The notes: a model not told the origin generated them from the sequence alone. Positions 44,550 to 57,095 are shown, numbered from the stretch's first letter. The stretch: 64,000 nt of DNA from Corbicula japonica (GCA_038501625.1 JAZAYU010000009.1:6624396-6688395), one strand, 5' to 3'. A program made the numbers and translations.

Positions 44550-45326
44550 CAATGAAAAATAAAGTGTCGATATGAAAGTCACGAGCGTATGATTATGTTA
44601 AACAAATTTGGTACTGAAGAATACAAAAAAGAATCGCAGAAACTTTGATACTATAAAACAAGTTCATTTACATTCATCAAGCGCAGTGATATTAAGTACT
44701 TTGGCAAAAAACCAATACAATACATCAAAAGATAGAATCAAAGGCATTATTCATGTTAGGTTGTATGGCGTATGACACGTTTCTGGTTGCGGGTTCTGAG
44801 GCAACGGTTTACGGCAGGAAATGTCGATGTGGCAACGTTCCAGATGAAAGAGGAATGGTCCTTGAGGTAACTCCGGCTCCACAGCTGTTTTTATACATAG
44901 CTGTTTATGTAGGCTTTATTATATTTTCGTTTAAATTAACTGTATAATTCATAAGTACATAAAAATTAATCAATGTCATATATATATGACACACCCTTTG
45001 AAGTAAGTTATCTATAAAAGTACTTTTTTAATAACACGTTGTCTTTTATGAACAATCGCTAGAAAGTATAACTTGGAGTGTACAAATTAGGAATACAGGA
45101 ATTTCAAGCATGTTTTACCGATTTAATGGATATTAGTTCTGTTCTTATTTAACAAAAAGTGAGGGATCAATCGACAAAATTAACATTTTGTAACCTATAA
45201 CGAAAGTTATTGTTTAAACTTCAGTGCGAAGAGGGTGTTGAATTTAATGGAGCACCGGCGGATGTGGATGCATGGCAATACAACCCTTCCTGCGAGCAGC
45301 CCGCCCTAACTACTATGTTAAGTTAA
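44058..45326 (+). CDS. cysteine-rich secreted protein, type B, gene 6
   Basis: Coding exons 44058-44131, 44422-44468, 44760-44866 and 45225-45326 (TAA) give 109 residues, with the same phases 2, 1, 0 as type A. The signal peptide differs (MARIIFGALLVVVLVCAVNS) and the acidic stretch is absent: CIVPK follows directly. Modules: DCPCGSVCVYDQCAAG, CMAYDTFLVAGSEATVYGRK, CRCGNVPDERGMVLE, then CEEGVEFNGAPADVDAWQ and NPSCEQPALTTMLS. All ten mature cysteines are kept, but the Pro/Ala/Asp tail is gone. It stands about 2 kb after fragment 5, just as gene 8 stands after gene 7. The start is the only ATG after the acceptor near 44045-44050. No canonical AATAAA is obvious near the stop. Function is unknown. 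Confidence 0.9.
44511..44549. repeat. (AAT)n microsatellite in gene 6
   Basis: About 13 AAT units in the intron between coding exons 2 and 3. Confidence 0.9.
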
Positions 45327-45329
45327 GAC

Positions 45330-45960
45330 GCACTTCCTGCAATAACCGCTTTTCTGGACGAATTATGGGTCATAATATATTATTACTATGTAACTATTAC
45401 TTGATGATCTTTACTATAGTACAACTAGTCCGGCCCAAAGGGATAATTGGCCCGGCTTTAAATAGAGGTTTATAGCGAATGTTGAGTACCATGTGGTCCG
45501 GCTTTATATATAGATCATTGAGTACTGAACGGGAACCATGTTGAATGTACAACGGTACGGTATTACTCAAGGAAATCTTATTAGTGAGAGGGAAGATGTC
45601 AACGTATTTTTTATGTTGCTTGATTATGTGGACCCTTATTGATAAATTATGTCGTAGGTTATGTATGCAAAAGTTTAATGTTTATATATTAACACAATAT
45701 TTACATGACCAAGATGCAATTCCATGTAGGTTTAGTCAGATAATTGATTGTTGTGATTTCTCGTGATAACTTTGAACTAACCCCTCTGGTTTTTCAAGAT
45801 GGCGTTCATCACGCAAAGCATGTATACATAGTCATATAGGATATAGTCATATAGGATTGTTTGCGGTAAGGTTTTGTTATCTACATCTACTAGATGCGTT
45901 AGCGAACGTTAAGTACCAGCTCAAGCTATTTATAATTGAGTATATAAATAGATCTATGTA
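45330..45960. other. gene 6 3' flank
   Basis: AT-rich, no gene visible. CAACGGTACGG at about 45548 recurs near 9164. A duplicated ATAGTCATATAGGAT word occurs at 45830-45855. Confidence 0.4.
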
Positions 45961-45964
45961 TAGA

Positions 45965-46086
<122 letters not shown>

Positions 46087-46189
46087 AAATGATCAATGAG
46101 TTGGTGTTTTCTTTTAATTAAAATATATGCGAATTGAAAGTTTATTGTTGTAAGCAGTTATAGAAAGAGTGTACATGTAGTAAAAAAGC

Positions 46190-47518
46190 AACATATGCAT
46201 ATCAGGAATCGCCACACTCAAAAAACACAGCCTCCCCACGCAGCGAAAAAGAAGAGAGGAAGAGAGAGAGAGAGGGAGAGCGCATGTTTTATATATGTAT
46301 GTCAATTCAAATAGGACGCCACAAACAATTAATAAACAAGAGAACCTTTGGGGATACCGCCTTGGAACGGTCAGTGGCAAAACAAATTGCCACTGGGGGT
46401 TTAAACCAGGTTCTAGGGTGCACCAACCTCACACTTGCCCCAACAGGTTCTCGTATCACAAAACAAGTACAAATTGTCTTGGTGAAATAACTCCAACCCA
46501 CCCATCAGCTCAACAATGTTGCATGCAAAAGCATACAAACATATAAACATAAGAATTTAATAGCATTGCAAAGCCAAAGGGCGGGTACTCAATGATCTTT
46601 CCGAGACCAGAGCACCTGGAGTAAAATCAGCAAGAACACGATGACAGGGATAAAAGAAACAAATCGAGCTTTTAGGTTCTTTTAAGAAAAGATTTCCCCA
46701 TAAACTTTCATAAACTCTTACACCCCTGCCACCGTCGTGCAACCAAAGAGGTAAGCATAATGATCAACTGTAGATGGGTTAATAACCAGGCCTGCAGAGC
46801 GCTGTAAAATATCATGTTGGTAACCTTTCTTTTTAAATTTACAGATGGTTTTTACGAATAACCGGGAGAAATTTGCATCGCCTTTTATCTTCTTAAGTTT
46901 ATAAATTAAATCTCCATAAAAAACTGGCTGTGAAATTCCTTGTTGCAATAGTGATTTTAAACTGCAGCTGTATTTATGAATTAGATCTGGATATCGGCGA
47001 TAAAACTTGCAAAAGGTTTTCCTTAATTTGTGATACCGATAACCTTGTTTTAAAAGTTTTTCTGTAATGCAAAGATTACGTTCATTGAAATCATTCACAT
47101 CGTTGCAAGCTCTAGAAAAGCGAACAAGCTGTGAGATATAAACCCCGTAAGAAGTTACACGAGGAACGTCGCCGTCTAGAAACGGAAAATTTACTATATT
47201 AAAATTAAAATCATCTCTTTTATCATAAATTTTAGTAGTGACGTAACCATTTTCGATGGATAGATTTAAATCCAGGAAGTTTGCTTGCTTTTCTGAAGTG
47301 TTCGCTTTGTTAAGCTGTAGTTCTTTAGGATAAATCTTATTAACCAGTGATGGAAAATGGTTATTATCTATATTTAATAAATCATCAAGGTACCTCGAGG
47401 TGTTGTTAAAAGCTGTAATAATATCATCTTGATGTTCGGTAGAAAGAGATAACATGAAATCTCTTTCATAACAGTATAAAAACAGATCAGCAACAAGGGG
47501 TGCACAATTAGTACCCAT
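46190..47518 (-). mobile_element. Naiad copy D, 5'-truncated
   Basis: Minus strand: RT from the MGTNCAPLVADLFLYCYE motif onward, then the 3' tail to about 46190. The coding part is open for 266 codons (47518-46718) and includes SRYLDDLLNID, the RT catalytic box. The tail matches the other copies. Truncation at 47518 falls within the RT, so the endonuclease domain is missing. It is the cleanest view of the Naiad RT C-terminus in the window and has no in-frame TGA. Confidence 0.88.
46718..47518 (-). CDS. Naiad RT C-terminal part
   Basis: 266 residues, from a palm motif (MGTNCAPLVADLFLYCYERD) through TSRYLDDLLNIDN with the catalytic aspartates, ANFLDLNLSIENGYV, a thumb region with FNIVNFPFLDGDVPR, and a basic C-terminal half ending FGCTTVAGV before TAA. 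The same ending occurs in copies A and B, so the stop is the natural one. It is a truncated ORF and cannot support retrotransposition by itself. Confidence 0.8.
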   Translation of the reverse strand: MGTNCAPLVADLFLYCYERDFMLSLSTEHQDDIITAFNNTSRYLDDLLNIDNNHFPSLVNKIYPKELQLNKANTSEKQANFLDLNLSIENGYVTTKIYDKRDDFNFNIVNFPFLDGDVPRVTSYGVYISQLVRFSRACNDVNDFNERNLCITEKLLKQGYRYHKLRKTFCKFYRRYPDLIHKYSCSLKSLLQQGISQPVFYGDLIYKLKKIKGDANFSRLFVKTICKFKKKGYQHDILQRSAGLVINPSTVDHYAYLFGCTTVAGV

Positions 47519-49960
47519 TTAAGAGACATTTTTCAGATAGCTATTTTTGGCAGATATTGATGTTTGTGGTTAGTTTACGAATATTGGCGATCCTGTGACT
47601 TGATTTTGGCGTGTGAATGTGACCTATGTATGATGGTTCTTTGTTTACAAATGTTTCTGATGTTAAAACTGAAGTTTCTGTGGGTTTCTGTTTTACAAGA
47701 AGAAGGTGATTTCGTGTCAATAAAGTAAATAATGATTGTATAACCATTTTTGTAGGTCTTTTTCTGTTGTTCAGAATAAATTGGTTTGAGGTGGTATTGG
47801 TGTGTGTTTCACCCCCACCCCCCTCCCATCCCCCAGCACCCTGGTTTACTGGATCAATATGCTGTGTCTGAATATAGAAAGTTAGTATAGATTTTCACCC
47901 TGAAAGTACAAAAGAAATTGCCATGTACTTGGTAGGACAATTTTGAAAGGTACTGTTGAGTTTATAAAGAGCAAATTCATTGTAATGTGGTTAGTGCTAT
48001 GATAATGTTTCTTTCAAATGTCGTCCACATATAACACATCTGTGTTATACTTTTCTTGTTATCAACGATACGGACCGGTGAAAAGAAAACATGTTCTTTT
48101 GTAATTTTTGCAATTCTTGATTCAATAACCGTGGCATTTCAACTTGTTTGTTAGTTGTTTTACCTAATGTAAATACAGGGTGATTCATAATATCTGCTAC
48201 CATTTTGAATTTTAATAGCGTTTATATCATCATACATAGACATTCACTTTTCTTATTTTATTAATCTAGAGTCTTTAAAGTTTAATTTGATATATAACAT
48301 ACCATATTTGAATAAGGAATGCTGTCAAGAATAATATTTATAACATATGTTCAGTGCAATGTCCATTTTGGGTGACTATGACGCAAGTCTTTTCTCTAAT
48401 TGTCTATGGCCGATACGCACATCTGTGGAGTTATCTTTCTCGTTTCTCTTGGAATAGACCCTTTTCACATTGCTCCCTCGCGGTACGGGTTTTCCGATTT
48501 TTATCGAAACGCGATTTCAGAACGAGGCGTCCTATGCCGACTTGCATATTAATAGTGAATGCTGTGGGTTTAATTATGTACTCTTGACACAATTTCTTTA
48601 AAATTTTAAGTATTTGGACTCAAAAAGTGTTTTGGTGTAAATAGATAATCACACACGGAGTTTGCAAGAAAAAAAAGAAATTATTTATTATGCAAAATAA
48701 TCCCGTTTATTAGATTAGAACAAGCGCTAATTTCAGGGACACAAGAAACCAAGTAGAATCTAAAATAATTTAGGCTTATGAACCATACAAAAATTATTTT
48801 GCTTTTTTACCATTTTTTATTTAATATATATAATTTACTATCGATCGATCCTGATAGGGCATATCTAGTCAGGCGTTAATAACAAAATGTAACTCGATCT
48901 TCTTGTTTGTGGCTTAAAATTAAAAGAGAATACAAAAAAAACTGGCGGACTTTAAGAGCCTCAGTCTATTTCTTGTGCTAATGAAGTTTGTCTATCAATC
49001 AAACTCAAGATATTTCAATAATGAAAGGCTTATGTTTAATCTACGGCAATAATCGAGCGGAGTGTTTCAAGGATTGTTTTTTTTTTAAATAAAATCGAAA
49101 ACACGCTGCTTTGTCCGTTTCTTTTCAAACATTTTTTATCCCCACTTCATGTTTATTCTTAAAGAAAACTGTTAGGCAGTGAATCTGCACCTGATAGTGG
49201 TCAACTCTTGTTAGCAAGATTCAGTATATTGCATTTGTCTGGTTAGAATAAACATCCCGTTATTTGTGTCACTTCATCCATACCTAGAGGCTATATAATT
49301 TCATGCTTCGGTACGGACTGAAAACATCCCAATAAACAGTTTCAAATAAACAGTTCCTCTAGGAAGATCAGAGAGGGCAATATGATCGTTTTCAATTATT
49401 CTAAGAGTCGGGTAATTCAGTAAAACTTGTCAAATTTCTCGACATTGCGTTATAATCTAATGTGTAATGACGCGGCCCAGCATATTATGCCTCGTTCTGA
49501 AATTCGGAGATTATGTGGTGGCGATAAAAACACGTAATACAACGATATTGGGAAACAGGTCTATTGATGATTATTTTAGCTATTGTACTGATGTTGGTTT
49601 GGATGTGTAAACCTTATCTTTTAAATATCTCTAAAGAAAAAGTCTAATCGGCAAAAGACAATTTCAAAAAAAGACTTGACGTCAAAATCACCCAATATGG
49701 ACGTCACATTGAACATTTGTAATAATAAGCATTATCAGCTATAGACGATAATGCCATTTATAGAAGGAATAAATTAATATTGATGCTTTAACAAAGGGAC
49801 ATAAATCATGATGAATGATTTAGTAATACATTTGGATTTATCTTTTGATGACGTATTCTTTGACGTCATCAGCACATGTAAGCTAGGAACGAAAACGGCA
49901 CCCACCCATCACCCTTAAATTCATTTTTTGAGTGAACGTGTCTGCTCTCCTTTTTTCTGT
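47519..49960. other. long stretch without supported genes
   Basis: AT-rich sequence with chance frames only. A C-rich run (CCCCCACCCCCCTCCCATCCCCC) lies at about 47812-47836. The word ATCGATCGATCC occurs near 48842. A phrase at about 48180-48240 (TGATTCATAATATCTGCTACC) is related, inverted, to 51235-51280. Confidence 0.45.
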
Positions 49961-49969
49961 ATTTTTCAG

Positions 49970-50480
49970 ATTCACAAAATCAGCGTCTCCTGTATCAAGC
50001 CAATCTAGTTTCTCCGGTTCCTGTTTTGTGTTACGATCCCCATCATGACAGGCGGTCGACACCACACCACGTCAGAGAGTCGACAGAATATTTGATGCTG
50101 TGCATAATAGACTTTTCGTCGTGTTCGTGGAAAATTTGACAATTCACAAAATCAACGACACCCGTTTCAAGCCAATCTGGTTTCTTCGGTTCTTGATGTG
50201 TGTTAAGACCCCCATCACGTCAGGCGGTCGACACCACACCACGTCAGGCAGTCGGCAAAATGTTATAAGCTATGCATAATAGATTTTTTCGTCATGCTAA
50301 TGGAAAATAGACAATTCATGAAATCAGCGACACCCGTATCAAGCCAATCTGGTTTCTCCGGGTCTTGATGTGTGTTAAGACCCCATCACGACAGGCGGTC
50401 GACACCACACCACGTCAGGCAGTCGACAGAATGTTTGATGCTGTGCATAATAGACTTTTTCGTCATGTTCATGGAAAATT
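49970..50480. repeat. 172-bp tandem repeat, three units
   Basis: Units start at about 49970, 50142 and 50314 with ATTCACAAAATCA-like words and contain CAAGCCAATCTGGTTTCT, AGGCGGTCGACACCACACCA, GTCAGGCAGTCGACAGAATG and TGTGCATAATAGACTTTT. Divergence between units is modest. Confidence 0.85.
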
Positions 50481-50789
50481 TACCGATTTGTGTTCACGAA
50501 ATAACTAATATTAATAATAACAATAGAAATTATGATGAAAGCAAAAGCAGAATTTTTTGACGCTTAATCCATGAGAATACGAACTTCAAATTTGAACTTA
50601 TCTTCAGTGATATATTACAATTTTTTATAATTGTCTGTGCACTTATTTCCATATATACTGTTTGGAATCTCCAACAGATATAAGATGAATTCGTTTCCGT
50701 TTTTGTACAATTGGTCCCTACGACATTGACATGTTGATTACAAGTCAATATTGATGAATGCAGAAAATTTTGACATTTAATCCATGAAA

Positions 50790-50990
50790 ATTGGATTGAT
50801 TTAAAACATTTGATTGATTTTTTATTTTATTGATAATTGATTTTATTGACGTTTGATTGGTATTTGATTTAATTGATATTTAATGATAATTGATTTGATT
50901 GATAATTGATTTGATTGATGATAATTGATTATTGATTTGATCGATTATTGATTTGATTGATTAATTATTGGATTAACATTTGATTAACTT
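50790..50990. repeat. TTGATT-rich simple sequence
   Basis: Irregular repeats of TTGATTTGATTGATAATTGAT over about 200 bp. Low complexity, non-coding. Confidence 0.8.
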
Positions 50991-51451
50991 AACATTGAAC
51001 TTATTTCAAACTTGAACATTGATGATTATTGTCGACTGCCAGGCCATATTATGCCAAATATTGAACAGTTGTACATGGTTACTATGTTGTTGAATTTATT
51101 TCCGAGATAAACACTATTTTGCATATATGGACCGAAATCCTTATTTAAGAATGGTATATTATATATCACACACAACTTTAAAGCCTCTAGATTTTAACTA
51201 TGTGAAAACTGAATGACTTTGTATGATGATATAAAACGCTATTAAAATTAAAAATGGTATCAGATATTATGAATCACCTTGTACTAATTACAGTCCATTA
51301 GATAAGCTGAGCAAGTTTTTAAAGAACCAGATAGTGTAAATAAGTGGCTTTAAACGTCAATATGAGACAACCCCTCCTAAAACAAACCACCTGTGCTAGT
51401 TTTATGAGTGGTCTTAATAGAGAGATTTTACAGTAGTTATTATGAACATGT

Positions 51452-51595
51452 CCAAAGGTTATAAAACTGAGATTGGAAACCAGTCTCAAATCTCAAGGAT
51501 CTGATTGGCTGAAATGGCGACTGGTCGCCATTTCAGCCAATCAGATGCTCGAGATTTGAGACTGGTTTCCATGCTCAGCTTTATAACCTTGGGCA
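51452..51595. repeat. fold-back element, about 70-bp arms
   Basis: CCAAAGGTTATAAAACTGAG begins the left arm, and its complement CTCAGCTTTATAACCTTGG ends the right arm. The arms meet at GGCGACTGGTCGCC with no loop to speak of. It is the best example of a family also seen at 4946-5230 and about 9195-9250. Confidence 0.88.
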
Positions 51596-51676
51596 CAGAA
51601 CATCACCAAGCATATTAAGGTTCAGAAGGTCCACCATTTTCACACATATTTTTTTGATGAAGTTAACATTAGTTTT

Positions 51677-51990
51677 GTGTTCAAGATGGAAATGAGTGTG
51701 AATTTCATTTCCAATGCCAAAATTAGATTAAGACACATTTACAGGTCCATGTTAAATGGAAATAATCTAAGTCAACGGTATTATCTTAACGAGAAAACAC
51801 TTGGCGGAACTGTACAATACAGAATTTTGACCGGGGATCAGAGAATACAAATCCTGTATACCTGCATATCAGAGAGAGGCCAAAGGCATAAATTAAAAAG
51901 TAGGAAGTATATCCTAAAGATGATCGGACAATATCCAAATGTATATTGGATATTGAAACCACTCATCTCAAAACTGGCTTAAATATTAAA
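51677..51990 (+). repeat. segment related (inverted) to 14205-14470
   Basis: The word ATCGGACAATATCCAAATGT and the following CCACTCATCTCAAAA occur in both places in opposite orientation, and further similarity (TCAGAGAATACAAA) extends leftward. Each copy has an open frame ending near IGQYPNVYW, but the frames differ upstream of that. It may be a dispersed repeat or a decayed gene; I do not recognise it. Confidence 0.45.
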
Positions 51991-52163
51991 AGAAAAGTAT
52001 AACTATTATAATTATTATAATTAGGAATGGCAACGAGTAGTAAAATTGGTACTCGAGTACTCGGATAATCTTCTGATCGAGTACTCGAAAGATTTTAACC
52101 GATTTAGATGAGATCTAGTGCATATGAGTATTTTTCCAATGGTGTTCTTTCATTTTTCTGCAT

Positions 52164-53157
52164 CACATACTTTATATAATAAATGAAAAATGACTTTCTA
52201 TTTGTACTTTGTCATTTTTATTATAAATTTAAAAGAAATCAATTAAAGTCTATAAGTTACAGCACAAGTATGCGTGAAAAAGTGTGCATGTATATGATAG
52301 TCTGAAGAATGTCATGTAATAATCTAATCAATAAATCGATAAATCGAACTTAATAATGCGATGCGAGTTTTGTTTATTGTTAAGACTAGTTGTACATAGT
52401 CTATACAAAAATGCAACCCTTTTGTCATTTTAGTATATTTAAATATGCAAATTGTCCTATAGCTACATATAAGCATGAATGCATCTCCTTTTAAGTCATT
52501 TATGTGTATCTAGCCATATTCGTAAGGCAATACTACAGGATAAGGAAAATAGTGAAAACTGTAAAAAATGATGTTTTTGTGTAAAACGCATAGTTCTTTT
52601 CACTTTGATTCAAAGTGAAAGGAAAAAAGTCTGTGTAAATGACACAGTTCTATTAACTCAAACATCAACTTTTGAGTGTATGTTCACATGCAATATCTTA
52701 CTTTTCATTCTCGTTTTATCACAACTTTGAAACTTTGTAAATTTTTAACCGTCAAACACCGGGTAAGTATCTAGCAATATTACAATCATAATGGCCTGCT
52801 TTTATGTTTTAAAGCTTAAGTTTTGTTATATAAGTATTGGGGGTGTGACGGAGAAGGCTTGCATGAAAACATTTATAAAAAAAATTCTGGTTCAAATTAC
52901 GGCCACATTTCGATCAAAAGTAGTTAGTGTTATATAAACATTCAAAGACACACTCATTTAACCAAGCTTAACAACAGCTAGCGGACAGCTTGTTGCATGG
53001 TCACCAGGTGTCACAGACATCGTCCTATTTTAATAAGATTTTAGCCATGTGCTGAGGTCATACGACGAATTTTTGCTACATTTACTTCATCCAGGTGGTC
53101 CCATTTACCGCCGACTTCAGCAAGCTGCTGCGCCCAACTTACTGATTTGCCTGACAT
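52164..53157 (+). repeat. 1-kb 5' flank of gene 7, partner of 40609-41602
   Basis: Almost identical to 40609-41602, with only a handful of differences by eye, and directly continuous with the gene 7 promoter. It shows what the flank of fragment 5 was attached to before exons 1-3 were lost. Confidence 0.9.
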
Positions 53158-53205
53158 AATTAATGATGTGGTCAATTCATAGAGGTCTATGAATGAGTAT
53201 AAAAG
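53150..53205 (+). promoter_or_regulatory. gene 7 promoter: shared block and TATA box
   Basis: CCTGACATAATTAATGATGT starts at 53150, followed by GGTCAATTCATAG and TATAAAAG at 53198-53205. Non-coding exon 1 ends at 53290 with AAAAG and the GC donor GCAAGT. Confidence 0.8.
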
Positions 53206-53560
53206 GGACGAAGAGATAAGCGAATTTCAGAAATAAAACAGCTATTGTTCTCTGTTTATTGCGCTGCTATTAGTGGAAAATACTGAAAAGGCAAGTTGTT
53301 TCGTATTCTTCGGAGCTGTGGTATCGTTTTATGTTTCTTTATTTTATAATTACTTTATTAATAATAAACTATTTTTGTTAAAATAAGCATTCGGATAACA
53401 TTTGATATACACAACAAAGAGTTCTACACAATCTTAGAATATATAGTTATAGCTTATTTCACGTTACTAACTCTTTTATAGCAATTATTACACCACAACA
53501 ATGAAACGAATGAAATTCGCCGGAACAAACCAGATTTTCTTTGTTTGTTTCAGCATCAGA

Positions 53561-55316
53561 ATGGTTCGTCTTTCTATCGCCCTGGTTGTTGTCCTGGCCG
53601 TCACCTACGTGTTCGCCGATGAAGATGAAGATAACTCGTGCACGGAGGCGAAGTAAGTTTTCAATCAATTACTCAAGACATGTAGGGTTAAATTTGTGGC
53701 GAAATACATGCAAAACAATATTATAATAATTGAAGATACATGTATGAATACGGTGGTTGATATATCTTCGGCTGAAGTAATGTTTTTTTGGATCCACCAA
53801 TTAGTTTGTATTTATTTATTTGTTAAATGTCGTGTTGGGTTATTTAGTGTTTACTTGATGTGCTCGCTGTCTCATTAGCTTATACACTGAGCAAATTTCC
53901 TATTGGTCACCTTATATATCTTCAAATTTCTATTGTCTAGATAGTAAAAGTCACAAAATAAGATAGCATGTAAAAGGAAGAAAACGATTGTGTAAGCTAC
54001 GAGCAGAGTTTAATAGGGTTTTACAGGTTCACACAAATATTCACATTTTAAATATTGCTAAAAATGAAATTATTTCGGAAAAAAAAAGAACTCAATTGGT
54101 TGCGTCGCAGGAATTACAGAGTTAGGCGCTGTCGCCGTGACGGTGCGGGTTCGCTCCAAGCTAGAGGCACTATTATTTTTTATTCTATATAATTTGCATG
54201 GTTGTTTAGGGGTTACTTTGTATGAATTGTTTTCTCGCCGTATATTATTAAATTAAGATGTTTTAAGAATGACGTTAAAAAATCGGATATCGAAACAGAA
54301 CTAGATATTTATTATACACACTTGCTGTTCACTCATTGACTTGTTAGAAAAGTTAATAAGTGTACATGACTAAAGAGTATTTTTCTAACTTAAGATGGCA
54401 AGAAATTCTTTGATTATAGTTTTGTTATGCATATTTCACTTTTTTGTTTAAAGGGATTGTCCATGTGGTAGTGTTTGTAATGAGGGCAAGTGCGCACAAG
54501 GTAAGTGAGAGCATTTGACACAAACACATCAATCATCTCATGGAAATAATACAGAAAATATTGAAAATGAATGCAAGTTTCACAAGCTGATTTGAACCAT
54601 ACTGGCAAAATCTAACTAAAAGTTTGTATATTCAATGGATAACCGATTTTATCTATTGACTCAAAAACAATTTATAATAATTATGACAAAGATAACCTGT
54701 AGGAAAACTTACATTTTATCTTTGTTAAAAATTGTTTATATAACGAACTAATTTACTTAAATTCTGTAAACTCAGGAACTATCAATGGCAAAAATATATA
54801 TATATATTTTTAATTATTTGTTCTTGACATATGATGTGTGATTGAGCATATTTGCTACAGGTTGCATGTTATACGACACGTTTTTGGCGGCTGGTGCAGA
54901 GGCGAAGGTTTACGGCAGGAAATGCCATTGCGGCGACGTTCCTGACGAACGCGGGATGTTGCTAGAGGTAACACACCAGCTGCGCTCCTTGTTACATTCT
55001 TTCGTTTCTCAGCGGTTTTTAAATGCATTGGTTCAAGCTTCATTTATTCAGATAAAAAATAAAATTATGCCTATAAATTAAACAAAAGTTTAGGTATAAA
55101 AGGAACCAGTTGCGTTCAGATAGATTATTTGTCACTTTAACCACGTTTGATTGAACAATACATACTCCCCCATTACAGTGCGAAGAAGGCGTAGCCTTTA
55201 CTGGAGCACCAAAGGGTGTGGCAGAATGGCAGAACAACCCATCGTGTGAAGAGTCCGCCCCCGCTACTGTAGCCCCCGCAGCCGACGTTCCTGCTGCAGA
55301 TGCCCCCGCTGAATAA
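53561..55316 (+). CDS. cysteine-rich secreted protein, type A, gene 7
   Basis: Coding exons 53561-53652, 54454-54500, 54861-54967 and 55179-55316 (TAA) give 127 residues with phases 2, 1, 0. Signal peptide as in gene 4, then DEDEDNSC, DCPCGSVCNEGKCAQG, CMLYDTFLAAGAEAKVYGRK with HCGDVPDERGMLLE, CEEGVAFTGAPKGVAEWQNN and PSCEESAPATVAPAAD with the usual acidic Pro/Ala tail. Ten mature cysteines. Ser replaces Pro in EESAPAT, and Gln replaces Glu in AEWQNN. Intron 2 holds a tRNA-like segment also found in the tandem repeat before gene 8. Full promoter and clean splice sites suggest a working gene. The polyadenylation signal is the variant ATTAAA at 55425-55430. Confidence 0.93.
54091..54170 (+). 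repeat. tRNA-like segment in gene 7 intron 2
   Basis: CTCAATTGGTTGCGTCGCAG resembles the D-arm side of a tRNA and GCGGGTTCGCTCCAAGC has a near-consensus box B. Nearly the same sequence is the core of the 253-bp repeat at 62903-63705. It looks like the head of a tRNA-derived SINE. Confidence 0.6.
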
Positions 55317-55424
55317 ACCGGACCTTTTTCCTCATCCGATTGACAGTTACCAACTAATACGGACCGTTTGAACGATTTGTCTTTGATTTGTATATACATG
55401 TATACCAAAACATGTTATCAGTCA

Positions 55425-55430
55425 ATTAAA
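55425..55430 (+). terminator. gene 7 polyadenylation signal ATTAAA
   Basis: GTCAATTAAACTATTGC sits where gene 4 has GTCAATAAACGATTGC, so the hexamer changed from AATAAA to ATTAAA. Confidence 0.6.
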
Positions 55431-55499
55431 CTATTGCATTCCAATCTTTTTGTCAGTTGTCAACTCATTTTAGCTCAGAATTTTCTTTTATAATATCTC

Positions 55500-56100
55500 G
55501 CTATTTCCATTAAAATCGCAATATAGGCTTATTTATCACATAATAAATGACAGTTCGTTTTATTAGCCTGTTAATCAGTATACTTTGCATTCATACTCAG
55601 CACACGTATGCCACAAACCAGAGATTTCAGGAGATTTCTTAGTGCTGTTATCAGACAAAGTAGGTAGACCACAAAAACGTTTTTCCAACATAATTATTAT
55701 AACTAGTACTGATAAATTGACGTAACTTACTTATTAAATTTGAACATTACGTTAAGTGAAGGATTTAGAATTAGCAGCAAAACAAAGCACACACTTAAAA
55801 CAAACAATTGTCGTTTGTTTCAAATCTCTGGAATTTTCGGAACAATGCTACATAGATCTGTCATTTGTAAAGATGAGTGTGTACACGCAAACTTGCACAC
55901 AACTACAGTTTCTGTGAAGATATCAAAAATATATTATTTTGAATATAGATTTAAAATGAAATCGATACGATAAAGGATTGACCAATTGTAGCCGACAGAA
56001 TATCAAAATTGAAATGGCCATGCCTTCGCTATAATAACCTTTTCACAAGAAAGCTGATATTGCGTCACACGTGAGGACTGCTTCTCGAACCAGTTCAAAT
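55500..56100 (+). other. gene 7 3' flank, partner of 42250-42990
   Basis: Related to the sequence after fragment 5 (TAACTAGTACTGA, GACGTAACTTACTT, AACAATTGTCGT, CACACGTGAGGACTGCTTCT). No gene. It marks the A/B block duplication. Confidence 0.6.
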
Positions 56101-56237
56101 AACAAAGGCAACTATTTCATTAAATACTTTCAACTGTCAACTTTTATATACAAATTAGGGTTCGGTCTCACATAATGCGGGAAACAGCGACATAATACAA
56201 TTAACGTGCCGAGAAGAGAGGAACAAAGAGAGAGATG

Positions 56238-56337
<100 letters not shown>

Positions 56338-56720
56338 ACTGATTTGAAAAGGAAGTTAACTACATCATTACATAGTGTATTTACTTCCCACATCATCGAA
56401 ATGGAAAGATAGTTTACTCCAAAATTACTCTTGAACAGTAACTGTGAATTAATCTCCAACGAGAGAGAGAACACTGAGTGCCAAAGGAAGTTATCTACAT
56501 CTTTGTGTATTTACTTCCTATAGCGTAGAAATGGCAAAGAGAGTTAACTCCAACACTAGAACCGAGTTCTGAGCCCCGTCTACCTCCCCAAATTAACATC
56601 AGCGAATTACTTGTTTCCAGTGTGTAGAATGAATATAAAGTATTCACAGGCCTTAAATATTAGACAATTGAGAGAGGGGGAGAGAAATAGAGAGAAAGAG
56701 CTAGTCATGTTTAAAAAATA

Positions 56721-56804
56721 GTAGTCCTGGTGAGAACCGAACCAATGACCTTCAAGTCGACACTTAAAAAGTACGCGCAGCTCTAACCACTCGGCCACTC
56801 ACAC
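56721..56804 (-). tRNA. tRNA-Ser-like pseudogene or SINE head
   Basis: On the minus strand GAGTGGCCGAGTGGTTAGAG matches the box A/D-arm of serine tRNAs and TTGGTTCGGTTCTCACC the T arm. Between them GTCGACTTGAAGGTC is an imperfect anticodon arm with TGA, and extra bases (GTACTTTTTAAGT) sit before it. The acceptor stem does not pair convincingly. It is probably a pseudogene or the start of a SINE and not a working tRNA. Confidence 0.4.
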
Positions 56805-57011
56805 TTTTAAATGATCGTCAATATTAAACAAAATAAAGGTTAAGTCCATGTTCCTCCGGAATTAGATATTGGTTTGGTATCTCTGTTTTGAGTCCGGTTT
56901 TAAGTCCGGGGGGCTTATAACCGTGCGTACCAAAGTTGATTTTCAACTACGGCAATACACGGGAATAAACGGTCTTTGCTTTTATTTGTATAATATCGTT
57001 TTGATAAACAC

Positions 57012-57095
57012 TTTCAGCAGAATCGGTGGCCGAGATTTCAGAGTCGCGTACCAGCGGAACAGTCGAACTGACTGGCGTTGGTTTGAATCCTATTC
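57012..57095 (+). other. second degraded tRNA-like segment
   Basis: GGTGGCCGAGATTTCAGAGT (box-A-like) and GTTGGTTTGAATCCTATTC (box-B-like) are spaced as in a serine-type tRNA with a long variable arm. The stems are poor. Confidence 0.3.

Noticed and set aside
50372..50560. Possible CRISPR-like array at 49970-50480
   Set aside because: The 172-bp repeats are adjacent to each other with no spacers, in a eukaryotic context.
55040..55408. Minus-strand 122-residue frame with AGASAAGTSAAGATVAG
   Set aside because: Antisense of the Pro/Ala tail of gene 7; the same happens at 24291-24533 opposite gene 3.
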